Source of the DNA: Rhodococcus rhodochrous
GTDB taxonomy: Bacteria; Actinomycetota; Actinomycetes; Mycobacteriales; Mycobacteriaceae
Length of the DNA stretch: 64,000 nucleotides
Assembly: GCF_900187265.1 (NCBI RefSeq)
Contig: NZ_LT906450.1
Location: 3,401,444-3,465,443 of the forward strand
Direction: 5' to 3'
Shown: in pieces, positions 9,015-16,969 of the stretch
Layout: each line of letters starts with the position of its first letter
Numbering within the stretch: position 1 is the stretch's first letter
Position numbers and translations under genes: made by a program
Notes under the pieces: model-generated
The model's database searches: none
Seen by the model: only the letters and a program-made list of their open reading frames with translations
What the model was told of the DNA's origin: nothing

Positions 9015-10043
9015 TCACCCGAACAGGATCCGCATCTCCTGATAGCGCTCGTCGGGTACGTACTTCGGTTCGGCGAGCTCGTCGAAATCGACCCGGGCGA
9101 TGTCGGTGCCGTGCAGCGCGACCATGTGGCCCCAGTCCTCCTCGGCGACGAGATCGGTCACCGCCATGCCGAGCCGCGTGGCGAGCACCCGGTCGAATGC
9201 CGTGGGTACACCGCCCCGTTGGATATGACCGAGCACCGTCGCGCGGGCCTCGACGCCGGTGTGCTTCTCGATGAGCGGCGCGAGCACCTCCGCGATACCG
9301 CCGAGACGCGGCCGGTCGAATCCGTCGAGCCCCTTGGTGGAGTACGCCTCCTCCATCTCGGGCAGTGTGAAGCCCTCCGCGACGACGACCATCGGCGAAC
9401 GCCCGCGGTCGCGGACGCTGGTCACCCACTCGCAGATCTGTTCGAGGCTCTCGGGGTGTTCGGGGATGAGGATGGCGTGTGCGCCACCGGCGGTACCCGC
9501 GTGCAGTGCGATCCATCCGGCGTGCCGGCCCATGACCTCGAGCACCATGCACCGCTTGTGGGAGTTGCCGGTGGTGCGGAGGCGGTCGATCGCCACCGTC
9601 GCGATCTCGACGGCGGTGTCGAAACCGAAGGTGTAGTCGGTGTGGCTGAGGTCGTTGTCGATCGTCTTCGGCACACCGACGATGCGGATCCCTTCACCGA
9701 ACAGTCGCTTCGAGGCGGCGGCGGTGCCCTCTCCCCCGATGGCGATCACGGCGTCGATCCCGAGACGGTCGAGGGTCTTCTGGATGTTCTGTGCCCCACC
9801 GTCGGGTCCCTGGTACGGACCGAACCGGCTCGTGCCGAGGATCGTGCCACCCTGCTGGGCGAGACCGCGAACACGGCTGCGGTCCAACGGGATCACATCT
9901 CCTTCGACGAGACCGCGCCAGCCGTCGAGGAATCCTACGAACTCCTGTCCGTGGACCTCGGTCCCCTTGAGCACCGCACCGCGGATGACCGCGTTGAGAC
10001 CGGGGCAGTCCCCGCCACTGGTGAGAATTCCGATCCTCGTCAC
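9015..10043 (-). CDS. pfkA: 6-phosphofructokinase
   Basis: Phosphorylates fructose 6-phosphate to the 1,6-bisphosphate in glycolysis. The 342-residue chain starts RIGILTSGGDCPGLNAVIRG and carries PKTIDNDL (catalytic Asp129), the MGRHAGWIAL segment and LGHIQRGG. The phosphate-donor motif is GGEGT (residues 103-107), with Gly106 where pyrophosphate-dependent enzymes have Asp; this favours ATP as donor. Lys126 in PKTIDND, Gly in E. coli PfkA, is typical of the actinobacterial group III enzymes, and Glu105 replaces the usual Asp. GTG 10043 has a good GGGAGG site upstream. It is 42 nt upstream of gatB on the same strand, as in M. tuberculosis (Rv3010c-Rv3009c). Confidence 0.95.
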   Translation of the reverse strand: MTRIGILTSGGDCPGLNAVIRGAVLKGTEVHGQEFVGFLDGWRGLVEGDVIPLDRSRVRGLAQQGGTILGTSRFGPYQGPDGGAQNIQKTLDRLGIDAVIAIGGEGTAAASKRLFGEGIRIVGVPKTIDNDLSHTDYTFGFDTAVEIATVAIDRLRTTGNSHKRCMVLEVMGRHAGWIALHAGTAGGAHAILIPEHPESLEQICEWVTSVRDRGRSPMVVVAEGFTLPEMEEAYSTKGLDGFDRPRLGGIAEVLAPLIEKHTGVEARATVLGHIQRGGVPTAFDRVLATRLGMAVTDLVAEEDWGHMVALHGTDIARVDFDELAEPKYVPDERYQEMRILFG

Positions 10044-10080
10044 GCACTACCTCCCGTCGGATGGACCAGTACCGCACCGG

Positions 10081-10101
10081 ACCGGTTCTGCCCGAACCGG
10101 T
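10081..10101. terminator. Hairpin after the two-component operon
   Basis: ACCGGTTC (10081-10088) pairs perfectly with GAACCGGT (10094-10101) around a 5-nt loop. It lies downstream of the response regulator gene and upstream of pfkA on the same strand, so it could separate the two transcripts. Confidence 0.5.
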
Positions 10102-10148
10102 GCTGCACTGCCAATCCTGCCCGTTCGCAGTCGCGACGGCAGCCCGAT

Positions 10149-10826
10149 TCAGCCGGGTGTGACGAGACCGGACTCGTAGGCGAGCACCACGGCCTGTGCG
10201 CGGTCGCGCAGGTGCAGTTTCGCGAGAACCTTGCCGACGTGGGTCTTGACGGTCTGCTCGGCGACGAACAACCGCTCCGCGATCTCTGTGTTCGACAGGC
10301 CGTGCGCGATCAGTTCGAGCACCTCGAGTTCGCGCGGGGTGAGCGGATCGAGGACGCGGTCGCGTCCTCTCGCCGGCCGGCGCCGGCTGGTGACGTCGGC
10401 GATGAGGCGACGGGTGACGGTCGGCGCGAGCAGCGCCTGGCCGTCGGCGACCACCCTCACTGCACGCACGAGTTCGTCGGCGGGGGCGTCCTTGAGCAGG
10501 AATCCGCTCGCTCCCATACCCAGCGCTTCGTAGACGTAGTCGTCGAGGTCGAAGGTGGTGAGCATGAGCACCTTCGACCGCGGCTCACGAGTGTCGGCGA
10601 GGATGTGCCGCGCCGCGTCGAGACCGTTCATCTCGGGCATGCGCACGTCCATGAGGACCACGTCGGGTCGCAGTCGCGCGACCTCCGAGACGGCTGCTCG
10701 ACCGTCGGGGGCATCGCCGACGACGCTGATATCGGGCTGGGCTCCGAGCAACGCTCCGAAGCCCTGCCGGACCATGGCCTGATCGTCGGCGATGAACACG
10801 GTGATGGGAGGGTGCGGTTCGGTCAT
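10149..10826 (-). CDS. NarL/FixJ family response regulator
   Basis: Two-component response regulator, partner of the histidine kinase encoded just upstream. The receiver domain (about residues 8-125) has the acidic pair ADDQ, the phospho-acceptor Asp60 in VVLMDVRMPEMNG, and the Thr/Lys switch residues (MLTTFD, FLLKD). The C-terminal LuxR-type HTH (LTPRELEVLELIAHGLSNTEIAERLFVAEQTVKTHVGK as consecutive pieces, about 160-215) binds DNA. ATG 10826 has AAGG nine bases upstream; a GTG two codons earlier (10832) is possible. Target genes are unknown; the divergent PLA2 pair beyond the kinase is the nearest candidate. Family assignment is certain, target is inference. Confidence 0.93.
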   Translation of the reverse strand: MTEPHPPITVFIADDQAMVRQGFGALLGAQPDISVVGDAPDGRAAVSEVARLRPDVVLMDVRMPEMNGLDAARHILADTREPRSKVLMLTTFDLDDYVYEALGMGASGFLLKDAPADELVRAVRVVADGQALLAPTVTRRLIADVTSRRRPARGRDRVLDPLTPRELEVLELIAHGLSNTEIAERLFVAEQTVKTHVGKVLAKLHLRDRAQAVVLAYESGLVTPG

Positions 10827-10837
10827 CGGCACCCACC

Positions 10838-12088
10838 TTAGGCCCCGGTCAGCACCGGGAGAACCGCTCGGACCTCGAAACCTCCGCCGGGCCGGGGATG
10901 GGCGACGAGTTGCCCGCCCACGACGGACGCGCGTTCGACCATGCCCAGGATGCCGTTGCCGCCGCTGCGGTCCGATTGCCGAAGGGCGGCGTCGACCTCA
11001 CCGGGCGAGGCCGGCCCGTTGGTCACCTCCACCGTGACGGTCGCCGGCTCCCACTGCAGCCGTGCGCACACGCGGGCGCCGGGTGCGTGCCGGGCCGCGT
11101 TCGCCAGGGACTCCTGCAGGATCCGGTAGACGGTGAGTCCGACACCGTCGGAGACTGGTACGGGGACGCCGACCGTCTCCGTCTCGAGCGCCATACCGGC
11201 TCGGCGGGAGGACTCGAACAGCTCACCGATGCGGTCGATGTCGGGCTGCGGTTCGCGTTCGGGGAGCTGCCCGTCGCTGCGAAGCACCCCAAGCAGGGTG
11301 CGGACCTCGTTCAGCGCCTCCCGTGCGGTCGCACCGAGGGCGTCGAATTCGGCGCGCACGTCGTCGTTCACGTCCGGAAGCCGGTAGGGCGCGCTCTGCG
11401 CCTGCACGACGATCATCGACATGTGATGGGCAACGATGTCGTGGAGGTCGCGTGCGATGTGGGCCTTCTCTTCGAGGATGGCGCGCCGTGCACGTTCGAG
11501 CTCGCTGACCTCCTCCTCCTGGGCGAGTTGCCGTCGGGAGATCACCAGCCAGCGCACCAGCAGCCCGAATACCACCAGGGCGCTGATCCCGATCCCCCAG
11601 CCCCAGCCGTCGCTGCCGGGGACGAAGGCCGCGAAGAGCAGAACCGTCGAGACCCAGACGACGAGGACGATCCGGATCTCCTCGCGGATCGCAACGGCGA
11701 ACACCAGCGCGAGCATCACCAGGATGTGCACGACCTGCCACGGATAGTCGTAGCCGGGGACCAGGTCGAACGCTATCGGGATGACGAGTCCCGCCGCCGC
11801 GACCACCGCCCATCCGAGCGCCGGCCGGACGAGCACGAGGAGGAACGGGAACACCGCCATCCCCGAGATCAGCGGCAGGAGGGGTGGGGAGATGTCGTGG
11901 GTCAGGGGCAGCGTCGGCCACGCGATCGCATAGAGGATCAACGTCACGGTGACCACGGTGACGACGCTCCACCGTCCCCGGCCCAGGCGTCCCGCGGTTC
12001 TCACGCCGGACTTCGCAAGCTCTTTCACCTCACCCACGCTAGGAGCCGGGGTCTCGACTGTCCTCATACCTGGGGGTGAGATCCGCAT
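10838..12088 (-). CDS. Sensor histidine kinase, NarX/DesK-like
   Basis: Membrane sensor kinase. About five to six hydrophobic segments lie between residues 40 and 180, with no large extracellular loop, so it probably senses within the membrane. A short coiled-coil leads to the HisKA_3 dimerisation box with His216 (ARDLHDIVAHHMSM), then the ATPase domain with LTVYRILQESLANAARHAPGA (N box), NGILGMVERA and GGGFEVRAVLP. The protein resembles actinobacterial kinases that pair with LuxR-type regulators. ATG 12088 is used; an ATG at 12067 is an alternative and neither has a strong ribosome site. The regulator gene starts 11 nt after its stop. It is divergent from the phospholipase gene with an 83-nt gap. 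Confidence 0.9.
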   Translation of the reverse strand: MRISPPGMRTVETPAPSVGEVKELAKSGVRTAGRLGRGRWSVVTVVTVTLILYAIAWPTLPLTHDISPPLLPLISGMAVFPFLLVLVRPALGWAVVAAAGLVIPIAFDLVPGYDYPWQVVHILVMLALVFAVAIREEIRIVLVVWVSTVLLFAAFVPGSDGWGWGIGISALVVFGLLVRWLVISRRQLAQEEEVSELERARRAILEEKAHIARDLHDIVAHHMSMIVVQAQSAPYRLPDVNDDVRAEFDALGATAREALNEVRTLLGVLRSDGQLPEREPQPDIDRIGELFESSRRAGMALETETVGVPVPVSDGVGLTVYRILQESLANAARHAPGARVCARLQWEPATVTVEVTNGPASPGEVDAALRQSDRSGGNGILGMVERASVVGGQLVAHPRPGGGFEVRAVLPVLTGA

Positions 12089-12171
12089 AGCTCTGCGGGT
12101 GGTGTCGGTCTCCTCGAGATCGCTCCGTCGCGGGGTCCGGTGCAGGGCTACGCGTTCCTAGCGTCACCGGC

Positions 12172-12783
12172 ATGACAGTGAGATCCGCAGCGGTCCGAGT
12201 CGCGTCGGTCGTCTTCCTCGCCACCGCAGCATATGCCGCCGTGCCGGGGGCGCTCGCCCACTCCGCCGCGCCCCCGACGGAGGACGCCGCGGCCGCAGCG
12301 ACGGTGACGGCGCTCGTCGCCGACGACGCGGAGGGAGCACTGTCGTCCCTGCCGGCCGATTTCACCGCCGTGATGGGGTATGCGCCGATCGTCGAACAGT
12401 GGGCGGACGGGACGACGGTGCTCGCCGACCCCGAAGGTGACTGCTCCGCCCCGGTGCCGCTGCCGGCGGCGTTCGAATCGGCCTGCCGGGTGCACGATCT
12501 CGGGTACGACCTCCTGCGGTACGCCCACACCACCGGTGGCGAGCTGGGCACCGGTGCCCGCCGCGACCTCGACGGTCTGTTCGCGCGGCATCTCGACACC
12601 GTCTGCCGTTCCGAACCCGACATCACCTCCTGCACGCCGATCGCAGGGATCTCTTCTGCAGCAGTGGAATTCAACTCGTGGCGACAGGGCCACCGGACGC
12701 CTGTCGCGGAATCGCCGTGGGCCCTGGCCGTCGCTGCGGGCTCGGTCGCTCTGGGCTTCACGGCACGAAAGGTACGGCGATGA
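12172..12783 (+). CDS. Exported phospholipase A2 family protein
   Basis: Prokaryotic phospholipase A2-like protein. A signal peptide spans residues 1-29 (cleavage after GALA). The PLA2 active-site motif is clear: CSAPVPLPAAFESACRVHDL, with His108-Asp109 in the C-x2-H-D-x-G-Y pattern and Cys91/Cys105 for a disulfide; a second Cys pair (Cys144 region, DTVCRSEPDITSC) follows. Unusually, the C-terminus carries a hydrophobic stretch and a basic end (about residues 182-203, ending TARKVRR), which could anchor the enzyme in the membrane. The next gene starts inside its stop (ATGA), so the pair is co-translated. Likely acts outside the membrane on phospholipids; substrate not known. No toxin-like neighbours are seen. 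Confidence 0.82.
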   Translation: MTVRSAAVRVASVVFLATAAYAAVPGALAHSAAPPTEDAAAAATVTALVADDAEGALSSLPADFTAVMGYAPIVEQWADGTTVLADPEGDCSAPVPLPAAFESACRVHDLGYDLLRYAHTTGGELGTGARRDLDGLFARHLDTVCRSEPDITSCTPIAGISSAAVEFNSWRQGHRTPVAESPWALAVAAGSVALGFTARKVRR

Positions 12784-14060
12784 CGATCCTCACGGTGGTT
12801 CTCGCGACGGTGATCTCCCTCGCCCCTCCCCTGCTGCCGCGACAGTCGGTCGTGCAGGGCGTCGTCACAGGGGTGTTCGTCGTGGTCGCGCTGGCCGTTC
12901 TCCGTCTCGTCGTGACCGCGCGGCGGCGGACCGGTCGGGCTCCGCGGCCGGCGAGGCCGGAACTGCGTGTGCCCGTCGCGCTCGTCGGCGGGTCCGTCGT
13001 GCTGGTCGCGGCCGCCGGTGCGCATCGGTGGCAGAACGGTCTGCGGGAGGCGCTGGCGGTCCCGGCGCTTGATGTGCGCTGGTGGCTCGAGGCACTGGCG
13101 GTCGCGATCGTGGTCGTCGCGGCGCTGCTCGCCCTTCCGCGCCTCGTGCACCTCCTGTCGCGACGCGGGGTGGCAGTGGCCGTCGCCGCGACGCTGGGAA
13201 TCGGCGCCACGGTTGGGATCGGCGCCACGGCGGCCTTCTCACCCGGAGGGGCGATCGACACGGTCGCCTCCCCCACCGCGCTCTCGGTGGGACTGTCGGG
13301 TGGCGTGGGATCGGCGGTGTCATGGAACCGGTTGGGTCGAGAGGGGCAGAAGTTCGTGTCCCTGCCCTCCGAGGGGTCACCGATCCGGATCTACGTGCCG
13401 TTGTCGGCCGCACCGGATCCGTCTGCGCGCGCCGAGTTCGCGGTGGACGAACTCCGCCGGGCGAGAGCCTTCGACCGACCGCATCTCGTGGTGGCCGTGC
13501 CGACCGGCTCGGGCTGGGTCGATGCCGCTGCGGTCCGCGGCTTCGAGGGCCGGTGGGGCGACGATGTCGCCATCGTCGCCCAGCAGTACTCGGACATGCC
13601 GAGCTGGGCGACCTTCGTCCTCGATCGCGGTGCTGCGGAGGAGGAGGCCCGCGCGCTCGTCACCGCATTGCGGGCGCACCTGTCCACGCTGCCCGACGAG
13701 CGACGCCCCGCCCTGCACGTCTACGGGCAGTCTCTGGGAGCGACCGGCGCGAGCGCCGTCTTCGACGACGAACCGGAGCCGTGTGCACTGTTCCTCGCGG
13801 GGCCGCCCGCGGGGGTCCGCACCGCCGGTGCGAGTGTCCGGGCGAACACCTCCGACCCGGTGGTGTGGTGGCGGCCGTCGCTGCTGTGGTCGCCGCCCGA
13901 TCTGTCGCATGCGCGCGCCGATGCTCCGACCCCGCCGTGGCTGCCGGTGGTGTCGTTCGTGAACACGACGGTGGACCTGCTCACCTCGCTGGAGGCAGCA
14001 CCCGGTCACGGTCATCGCTACGGCGACGATCAGGCCCGATGCACCTCCTCCGACGGATAG
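12780..14060 (+). CDS. Alpha/beta-hydrolase family membrane protein (PF10081-like)
   Basis: Membrane protein with an extracytoplasmic hydrolase domain of the actinobacterial PF10081 type. Four hydrophobic helices lie in residues 3-45, 63-80, 104-120 and 130-152. The domain then follows with SWNRLGREGQKFVS, PIRIYVPL, LVVAVPTGSGWVD, AQQYSDMPSWATF and the nucleophile elbow VYGQSLGATG with Ser318. The ATG at 12780 overlaps the phospholipase stop (ATGA); the frame continues upstream but the overlap start is natural. Together with the PLA2 it looks like a two-enzyme module acting on lipids or cell-wall esters. The substrate of this family is not established to my knowledge. Confidence 0.82.
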   Translation: MTILTVVLATVISLAPPLLPRQSVVQGVVTGVFVVVALAVLRLVVTARRRTGRAPRPARPELRVPVALVGGSVVLVAAAGAHRWQNGLREALAVPALDVRWWLEALAVAIVVVAALLALPRLVHLLSRRGVAVAVAATLGIGATVGIGATAAFSPGGAIDTVASPTALSVGLSGGVGSAVSWNRLGREGQKFVSLPSEGSPIRIYVPLSAAPDPSARAEFAVDELRRARAFDRPHLVVAVPTGSGWVDAAAVRGFEGRWGDDVAIVAQQYSDMPSWATFVLDRGAAEEEARALVTALRAHLSTLPDERRPALHVYGQSLGATGASAVFDDEPEPCALFLAGPPAGVRTAGASVRANTSDPVVWWRPSLLWSPPDLSHARADAPTPPWLPVVSFVNTTVDLLTSLEAAPGHGHRYGDDQARCTSSDG

Positions 14061-14095
14061 ATCGCGCCCGCACGGATCGGTGTCCGGATACACCG

Positions 14096-14129
14096 CGACC
14101 CGCCGGCCGACGAACGGCACGGCGGGTCG
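14096..14129. terminator. Terminator between the PF10081 gene and gatA
   Basis: A 10-bp perfect stem, CGACCCGCCG (14096-14105) with CGGCGGGTCG (14120-14129), and a 14-nt loop, between convergent genes. Confidence 0.6.
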
Positions 14130-14142
14130 TGATGGGAAAGGA

Positions 14143-15618
14143 TCAGGCGACGATGGGTCCTCGTGCCGCCTCGAAGGCCGCACCCACGCGGTACAGACGC
14201 TCGTCGGCCAGGGCCGGGGCCATGATCTGCAGGCCGACGGGGAGACCGTCGTCCGCCGAGAGGCCGGACGGCACCGACATCGCGCAGTGCCCCGCGAGGT
14301 TGGTCGGGAGCGTGCACAGGTCGGACAGGTACATCGCCAGCGGATCGTCGACCTTCTCGCCGAGCTTCCACGGCGTGAACGGGCTCGTGGGCGAGACCAG
14401 CACGTCGACCTGCTCGTAGGCCTTGTCGAAGTCCTGCGCGATGAGGCTCCGGACCTTGAGCGCCTGACCGTAGTAGGCCTCGTAGTAGCCGGAGGACAGC
14501 GCGTAGGTGCCGATCATGATGCGGCGCTTGACCTCCTTGCCGAAGCCGGCGGCGCGGGTCGCGGCCATGACCTGCTCGGCACTCATCGTGCCGTCGTCGA
14601 CGCGCATGCCGTACCGCATCGCGTCGAAGCGGGCCAGGTTGGAGGAGACCTCCGACGGCAGGATCAGGTAGTACGAGGCGAGCGCGTACTCGAAGTGCGG
14701 GCACGAGACCTCGACGACCTCCGCGCCGAGCTTCGTGAGCGTCTCGACCGCCGCGTCGAACGAGGAGAGCACGCCGGGCTGGTAGCTGTCGGAGTGCAGC
14801 TCCTTGACCACGCCGACCTTCAGGCCCTTCAGGTCGCCGGCCGCACCCTGGCGCGCCGCCTCCACGACGGGACGCACGGGGGCGTTCACCGACGTCGAGT
14901 CGCGCGGGTCGTGCCCGGCGATGACCTCGTGCAGCAGCGCCGTGTCGAGGACGGTGCGGCCGCAGGGGCCACCCTGGTCGAGCGACGACGCGCAGGCGAC
15001 GAGGCCGTACCGCGAGACCGTGCCGTAGGTGGGCTTGGTGCCGACGGTGGCGGTGACCGCGGCGGGCTGGCGGATCGAGCCACCGGTGTCGGTGCCGATC
15101 GCGAGCGGAGCCTGGTACGACGCGAGCGCCGCAGCGGAACCACCACCGGAGCCACCCGGGATACGGCTGGTGTCCCACGGGTTGCGGGTGGGGCCGTAGG
15201 CCGAGTTCTCGGTGGACGAACCCATCGCGAACTCGTCCATGTTGGTCTTGCCGAGGATGGGGATCCCGGCCTCGCGCAGCTTCGTGGTGAGCGTCGCGTC
15301 GTAGGGCGAGACCCAGCCCTCGAGGATCTTCGACCCGCACGTGGTGGGCATGTCCGTGGTGGTGAACACGTCCTTGAGCGCGAGCGGCACACCGGCGAGC
15401 GCCGAGGCCGGCTTCTCGCCCGCGGCGACGGCCCGGTCGACCTCGGCCGCGGCGGCGAGCGCCTGCTCGGAGGCGACGTGCAGGAAGGCGTTGTACTCGC
15501 CGTCCACCTCGGAGATGCGATCGAGGTGGGCCTGGGTCACCTCCACCGACGACAGTTCGCCGGCATGGATCTTCGACGCCAGGGTCGCGGCGTCGAGGCG
15601 TGTCGTATCCGTGCTCAT
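14143..15618 (-). CDS. gatA: Asp-tRNA(Asn)/Glu-tRNA(Gln) amidotransferase subunit A
   Basis: Glutaminase subunit of GatCAB: releases ammonia from glutamine for GatB. Amidase-signature enzyme of 491 residues with the Ser-cisSer-Lys triad at Lys82 (ALKDVF), Ser157 ([10 protein letters not shown]) and Ser181 ([13 protein letters not shown]), matching the spacing in characterised GatA proteins. Conserved NPWD and KPTYG are present. Its start ATG overlaps the gatC stop (ATGA), so gatCA is one translational unit. Ends beside a bidirectional terminator. gatB is 5 kb downstream on the same strand, so expression of the complex depends on two or more transcripts. Confidence 0.97.
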   Translation of the reverse strand: MSTDTTRLDAATLASKIHAGELSSVEVTQAHLDRISEVDGEYNAFLHVASEQALAAAAEVDRAVAAGEKPASALAGVPLALKDVFTTTDMPTTCGSKILEGWVSPYDATLTTKLREAGIPILGKTNMDEFAMGSSTENSAYGPTRNPWDTSRIPGGSGGGSAAALASYQAPLAIGTDTGGSIRQPAAVTATVGTKPTYGTVSRYGLVACASSLDQGGPCGRTVLDTALLHEVIAGHDPRDSTSVNAPVRPVVEAARQGAAGDLKGLKVGVVKELHSDSYQPGVLSSFDAAVETLTKLGAEVVEVSCPHFEYALASYYLILPSEVSSNLARFDAMRYGMRVDDGTMSAEQVMAATRAAGFGKEVKRRIMIGTYALSSGYYEAYYGQALKVRSLIAQDFDKAYEQVDVLVSPTSPFTPWKLGEKVDDPLAMYLSDLCTLPTNLAGHCAMSVPSGLSADDGLPVGLQIMAPALADERLYRVGAAFEAARGPIVA

Positions 15619-15914
15619 TCGCCCTCTCCCAGGATCTGCGGGACCGAGAAGCGGTCCTCCTCGACGGCCGGGGCGCCGGAGAGCGCCTGCTCGGGCGTGA
15701 GACCGGGGACGACGACGTCGGGTCGCGTCACGTTGGTGACGGCGTTCGGGTTCGCCATGGGAGCCACATCGTCCGCGGCCACCTCCGACACCGCCTTGAC
15801 GTGGTTGAGGATCGAATCCAACTGACCGGCGAACTCGTCGAGTTCGGCATCGGTCAGCGCAAGCCGGGACAACCGGGCGAGATGCGCGACCTCGTCACGG
15901 GAGATGGCAGGCAC
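15615..15914 (-). CDS. gatC: Asp-tRNA(Asn)/Glu-tRNA(Gln) amidotransferase subunit C
   Basis: Small subunit that wraps around and stabilises GatA. The 99 residues begin [20 protein letters not shown], the standard GatC N-terminus, with the [14 protein letters not shown] helix and the C-terminal R-x-D-V motif ([11 protein letters not shown]) that contacts GatA. The ORF is open far upstream (to 16256), but GTG 15914 is the family-length start and has AAAGGGG upstream. Overlaps gatA by 4 nt. First gene of the gatCA unit; the promoter must lie in the 367-nt divergent region before the ACT-domain gene. Confidence 0.96.
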   Translation of the reverse strand: MPAISRDEVAHLARLSRLALTDAELDEFAGQLDSILNHVKAVSEVAADDVAPMANPNAVTNVTRPDVVVPGLTPEQALSGAPAVEEDRFSVPQILGEGE

Positions 15915-16281
15915 CGTGAATGGCCCCTTTCCGATGGAGAGTGAACGTCCTGTCCAGGGTAATGCGTCCTGGATGCGACGGCGCACGCGGTTCGGCGACA
16001 TCACTCGTCGCACGGTCGGCGTCGCGTCCCGTCCACCGATGTTGCAAGCTTCGCAACGCTGTGTTGCGTTCGTGTGACATGCACCGTCGCGACCGGGGAT
16101 TATCGATGGGGTCGGCATATTTTCGGATCTGCACCGTCCCGGACGCCGTCGCCGAGGTGCAAGGATGTGGTCTGCCAGAGGTCGACACGGGCCCCTGGGC
16201 CGGCACGCGGATGCCGGCGCACCATGTGCCGTCGGTGCGGCGTTCGTCGACGGCACGAAACCGACTGGGGAAAGGACTCAC
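15915..16281. other. Divergent intergenic region, gatC / ACT protein
   Basis: No credible gene in these 367 nt. It must carry promoters for gatCA (leftwards) and the ACT-domain gene (rightwards). Three GTTGC/GCAAC half-sites cluster at 16041-16067 (GTTGCAAGCTTCGCAAC, then GTTGC again), and an AT-rich patch with TATTTT sits at 16118-16123. No riboswitch-like structure was recognised. Confidence 0.6.
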
Positions 16282-16932
16282 GTGTCGTACCTCTTGCGTG
16301 TCAGGCTCCCCGATCGTCCCGGTAGCCTCGGCTCGCTCGCCGTGGCGCTCGGTTCGGTCGGCGCCGACATCCTGTCGCTCGATGTGGTCGAGCGCGGCAC
16401 GGACTTCGCGATCGACGATCTCGTCGTCGATGTCGAGCCGGGCAAGCTTCCCGACACGCTCCTCACCGCGGCCGAGGCTCTGCCCGGTGTGACGGTCGAC
16501 TCGATCCGGCCCTACGCCGGAATCCTCGACACGCATCGCGAACTCGAACTGATCGATCACGTCGCCGCCGCCCGCGACGACCGCATCCAAGTCCTCGTCG
16601 ACGGCGCTCCCCGGGTGCTCCGGGTGGGCTGGGCGACCGTGCTCGGGGTCGGCCCGAACGGCATCTTCCGCATCGCGGGGAGCCCGGGTTCGCCGGAGAC
16701 CCATCTCAACGGTGTGCCCTGGATGCCGCTCGCCGAGGCCACCCTGCTCGACCACGACGGTGAGTGGGTGCCGCAGCTCTGGCGCGACATGGACACGATG
16801 CTCGCGGCCGCTCCCCTCGGCTCGTCCGAACGTGTCCTCGTCCTCGGCCGCCCCGGCGGACCGGAGTTCCGTCCGTCCGAGATCGCGCGCATCGGCTACT
16901 TCGCGGGCATCGTCGGCACCGTCCTCCGATAG
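16282..16932 (+). CDS. ACT domain-containing protein (Rv3013-like)
   Basis: Cytosolic protein of 216 residues with an N-terminal amino-acid-binding ACT domain (about 1-75: SYLLRVRLPDRPGSLGSLAV, then ADILSLDVVERG and DDLVVDV), followed by a domain I do not recognise (about 85-205, with VLGVGPNGIFRIAGSPGSPE and GPEFRPSEIARIGYF). It probably senses an amino acid; the ligand is unknown. GTG 16282 has GGGGAAAGGA just upstream; the frame is open further back but without family resemblance. Conserved in this position in M. tuberculosis as Rv3013, next to gatCA and ligA, as I recall. Confidence 0.85.
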   Translation: MSYLLRVRLPDRPGSLGSLAVALGSVGADILSLDVVERGTDFAIDDLVVDVEPGKLPDTLLTAAEALPGVTVDSIRPYAGILDTHRELELIDHVAAARDDRIQVLVDGAPRVLRVGWATVLGVGPNGIFRIAGSPGSPETHLNGVPWMPLAEATLLDHDGEWVPQLWRDMDTMLAAAPLGSSERVLVLGRPGGPEFRPSEIARIGYFAGIVGTVLR

Positions 16933-16940
16933 TCCCCCGG

Positions 16941-16964
16941 GTTCCGGTCCCCAGGTTCCGGAAC
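16941..16964. terminator. Hairpin between the ACT gene and the LuxR regulator
   Basis: GTTCCGG (16941-16947) pairs with CCGGAAC (16958-16964) over a 10-nt loop in the 37-nt gap between two convergent genes. Short stem, moderate support. Confidence 0.45.
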
Positions 16965-16969
16965 GGGTC

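Noticed and set aside
14080-15825. A 581-codon open frame opposite gatA
   Set aside because: Shadow of gatA and gatC; no recognisable motif and no ribosome site.
16165-16281. Longer N-terminus for the ACT-domain protein
   Set aside because: The added residues show no ACT similarity, and GTG 16282 follows a ribosome site and starts directly at the domain.
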